Assembly (NCBI GenBank): GCA_031286005.1
Contig: JAITVC010000140.1
Location: forward strand, 1 to 18,009
Length of the DNA stretch: 18,009 bases
Direction of reading: 5' to 3'
Source of the DNA: Bacteroidales bacterium
GTDB taxonomy: Bacteria > Bacteroidota > Bacteroidia > Bacteroidales > P3
Within the stretch, counting starts at the first letter, position 1. The number at the start of each line of letters is the position of its first letter. Shown here one piece after another: positions 17,201-18,009 of the stretch. The notes beneath the pieces were generated by a model. That model had not been told where the DNA came from. It made no database searches and saw only the letters and a program-made list of their open reading frames with translations. The position numbers and the translations under genes were made by a program.

Positions 17201-18009
17201 TAATAAAGCTGCTCGATGGTGCCTCTACTGCAGAATCACCATAGTTGATTTCTGTGCGAATAGCATAATCCGAACGGTCGGTTTCAGTCAACCAAACTTT
17301 AACCTTGCTGGTGAAACCTTGTTCGGCTTGCGATTTATACACCACGCCTTTGAGTACACCGCCGTTGGCAGCAACTTCGTTCGCAGTATAAATGCTTTGA
17401 GTCAAACCATAAATAGTACTGTAATCAAATGGTGCATTGTTTAATTCTTCGCCTTCACCAATCGCAATATCGCCGATATTCTCCGGCATAGCATCAATCT
17501 CTGCCGTAATTCCAACGGTTACCGTAGGATTAGCAGGATCGTTAGTTGTCAACGTGAAATTGCTGTTATACAAACCAAACTCAAGATCGGCTGAATTTTT
17601 AGTCATGGTAACAATCAACCGTTCACTATTGCCAACCGATACTTCAAGTGGCAACTCATCGGTATCTGTGGTAACACCTTCTGCTCCTTCAAAATCGCTA
17701 ATAATAAGCGGTTCTTCTCCCATATTGGTAATGGTGTAAGCTTGTTCGAAGGTGAGCGTTTCGCTATATTTGTAGGCCTTGCCCATAGCCAGCGTTTTGT
17801 CGCCTCTAAAACCGGCACCTGAAATAACCTCTTTAACAGTAATTCGGTCGATAACCCAGTCTTGAAGGGCTGCTTCGCCACCCGTGAACTCAAATGCCAA
17901 ATGAATCGTTTTACCTCTCAACTCGTCCAAGGAGAGTGTCGTTAAAACGCAGTTCTGGTCGTTGGTTTTGGTTGGTGTGCCAAGTTTATTAAAATTTTCC
18001 CAGGCAGTA
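14202..18009 (-). CDS. Large modular cell-surface/secreted protein with cleaved-adhesin-like and carboxypeptidase-regulatory-like domains and T9SS sorting domain (N-terminus missing)
   Basis: About 1,268 residues are visible and the frame is still open at the right edge, so the start and signal peptide lie outside the window. The first visible residues (TAWENFNKL to LQDWVIDRITV) look like the end of a choice-of-anchor J/cleaved-adhesin module. Next is a choice-of-anchor-D-like stretch (around 17800-17480, with YTITNMGEEPLIISDFEG). Around 16905-16410 are two carboxypeptidase-regulatory-like beta-sandwiches (GSLAGTVKDEEG and TTVSGKVTGSNTEE, each with TTDAEG). A fibronectin-like/adhesin region follows, then another such sandwich near 15530-15300. 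A full cleaved-adhesin domain lies at about 15290-14660 (FFDNMENHTDWAISNI to MLMIDDIMVGEIG). The sorting domain is about 14420-14205 (YPNPVIDVLNIETD, ending KIVKQ). No catalytic motif is visible; a protease domain could lie upstream, as in gingipain-like proteins, but that is not shown here. Likely a T9SS-exported adhesin or binding protein. Confidence 0.9.
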   Translation of the reverse strand, partial: TAWENFNKLGTPTKTNDQNCVLTTLSLDELRGKTIHLAFEFTGGEAALQDWVIDRITVKEVISGAGFRGDKTLAMGKAYKYSETLTFEQAYTITNMGEEPLIISDFEGAEGVTTDTDELPLEVSVGNSERLIVTMTKNSADLEFGLYNSNFTLTTNDPANPTVTVGITAEIDAMPENIGDIAIGEGEELNNAPFDYSTIYGLTQSIYTANEVAANGGVLKGVVYKSQAEQGFTSKVKVWLTETDRSDYAIRTEINYGDSAVEAPSSSFITEGLIQVFDGEIQIPKGGGDAIIIFDEPYDYKGGNLVVHAWRNEHDGGGARFLSTTTTENRTIRKYPIGGVFDPIEEANTATRYDFPYLPNANFLIGLEDLGSLAGTVKDEEGVAMKDVTLKLVEGNISRTTDAEGKYTFPYLTAGTHEIEVSKFGYYTQTVEVTITDGGEIVEDVTMELLPLTTVSGKVTGSNTEETGLAKVKITFEGYENYTATTDAEGIYTIEDVYADKSYDVTAELFGYKKTITTAELGTEATSTHDIHMMEEAYPVNSAKAYVVGANAQVDWKVPAMGTSFRYDADTFIGNNGLGSYYGVMGMVQRVPAQLTSMSFYINEFEQHAGLGPKEVNVFVFDLNSNGLPTGKILFSQDDVPVTAVRAWTTFTFPEVVEAPNGFFVAISRTEGHMMLGQGPATAEWPEVSNTYYYGDFNIEQFAALNDSARPHFGIRAEGLMLEESLSIASNSMTRSAVDPSVARAAGETDLNVVNYALYRFEEGAERAEWTTLSEELKTLNYTDEAWSTLEDGTTYQYAIVAEYNEDNFSLPVLTNTLTKGMEVDFTVNVTTNIDEDAVDAVVTLTSASNDPTRIYTGKVDATGAAKFLTVWKGIYSVSVTKPGYNEYIGKAEVDEAGQAHAAVLDQTIVAPYELDVTVDGKNATFTWNNAPEQFFDNMENHTDWAISNIGEYTLVDLDGAKCYSWNQASYPNEQAEQAFIVFNNASQALALSVPPPAAHSDNKFLVSMAANGPVTNDWLILPRIKVTAATHFEFYAKSLPNEEYGDEPFRVLISTTGTNAPDDFELIETEAAPQNAWTKFSYDLSDYEGENVYLAINHVSDNGFMLMIDDIMVGEIGAAEGASISSHAVGDHTYTVSLNETEVATEVAVAEYVFENLEDGQYTAGVQSDYASGSSDVVTKVFNIGTSGVTLTEEQRFKVYPNPVIDVLNIETDQTITEIVVLDYSGRTVKVMKGNHRKIDLQSLSAGHYVVRIHTATAITPVKIVKQ

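Noticed and set aside
14202..18009. Extracellular protease call for the adhesin-like protein
   Set aside because: The visible part has no HExxH, catalytic Cys/His or Ser triad context. A protease domain could exist only upstream of the window.

Overview
The window comes from a member of the Bacteroidota, most likely a Bacteroidia-type organism with a type IX secretion system (T9SS). Four things support this: a nearly complete sprA, three large secreted proteins with T9SS type A C-terminal sorting domains, a Bacteroidota-type promoter (TTG, 20 nt, then TATCTTTG) in front of ruvA, and A-rich translation leaders without clear Shine-Dalgarno sites. Every supported gene lies on the minus strand, so transcription runs from high to low coordinates.

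Layout in transcriptional order: 18009-14202 is the 3' part of a very large modular surface protein, with choice-of-anchor/cleaved-adhesin domains, two carboxypeptidase-regulatory-like repeats and a sorting domain. It enters from the right edge without its start, and a hairpin terminator follows it. Next come two tandem paralogues of about 1,014 residues (14010-10966 and 10804-7763): secreted M6-family zinc metalloproteases with nearly identical signal peptides, CARDB-like, MAM-like and Ig-like modules, and a sorting domain. A 338-base gap follows, containing a convincing promoter for ruvA (7424-6834; Holliday-junction binding). Then comes sprA (6810 to the left edge), the giant outer-membrane translocon of the T9SS, missing only its C-terminus. 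The left 6.8 kb is one continuous minus-strand reading frame, open from the TTG at 6810 to base 1.

Functionally, the cargo genes sit beside the gene for the channel that should export them: SprA carries CTD-bearing proteins across the outer membrane, and the two proteases and the adhesin-like protein have the matching C-terminal tag. ruvA and sprA are 23 bases apart and look co-transcribed.

The most unusual structure lies between the genes. In front of each of the two peptidase genes, at nearly the same distance from the start codon, is a short array with an exact 11-bp period. The spacer sequences differ but the minus-strand core TAYAGC is shared. Neither gene has a recognisable housekeeping promoter, so these arrays are candidate regulatory sites. 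I saw no tRNA, rRNA, CRISPR array, transposase or phage gene.
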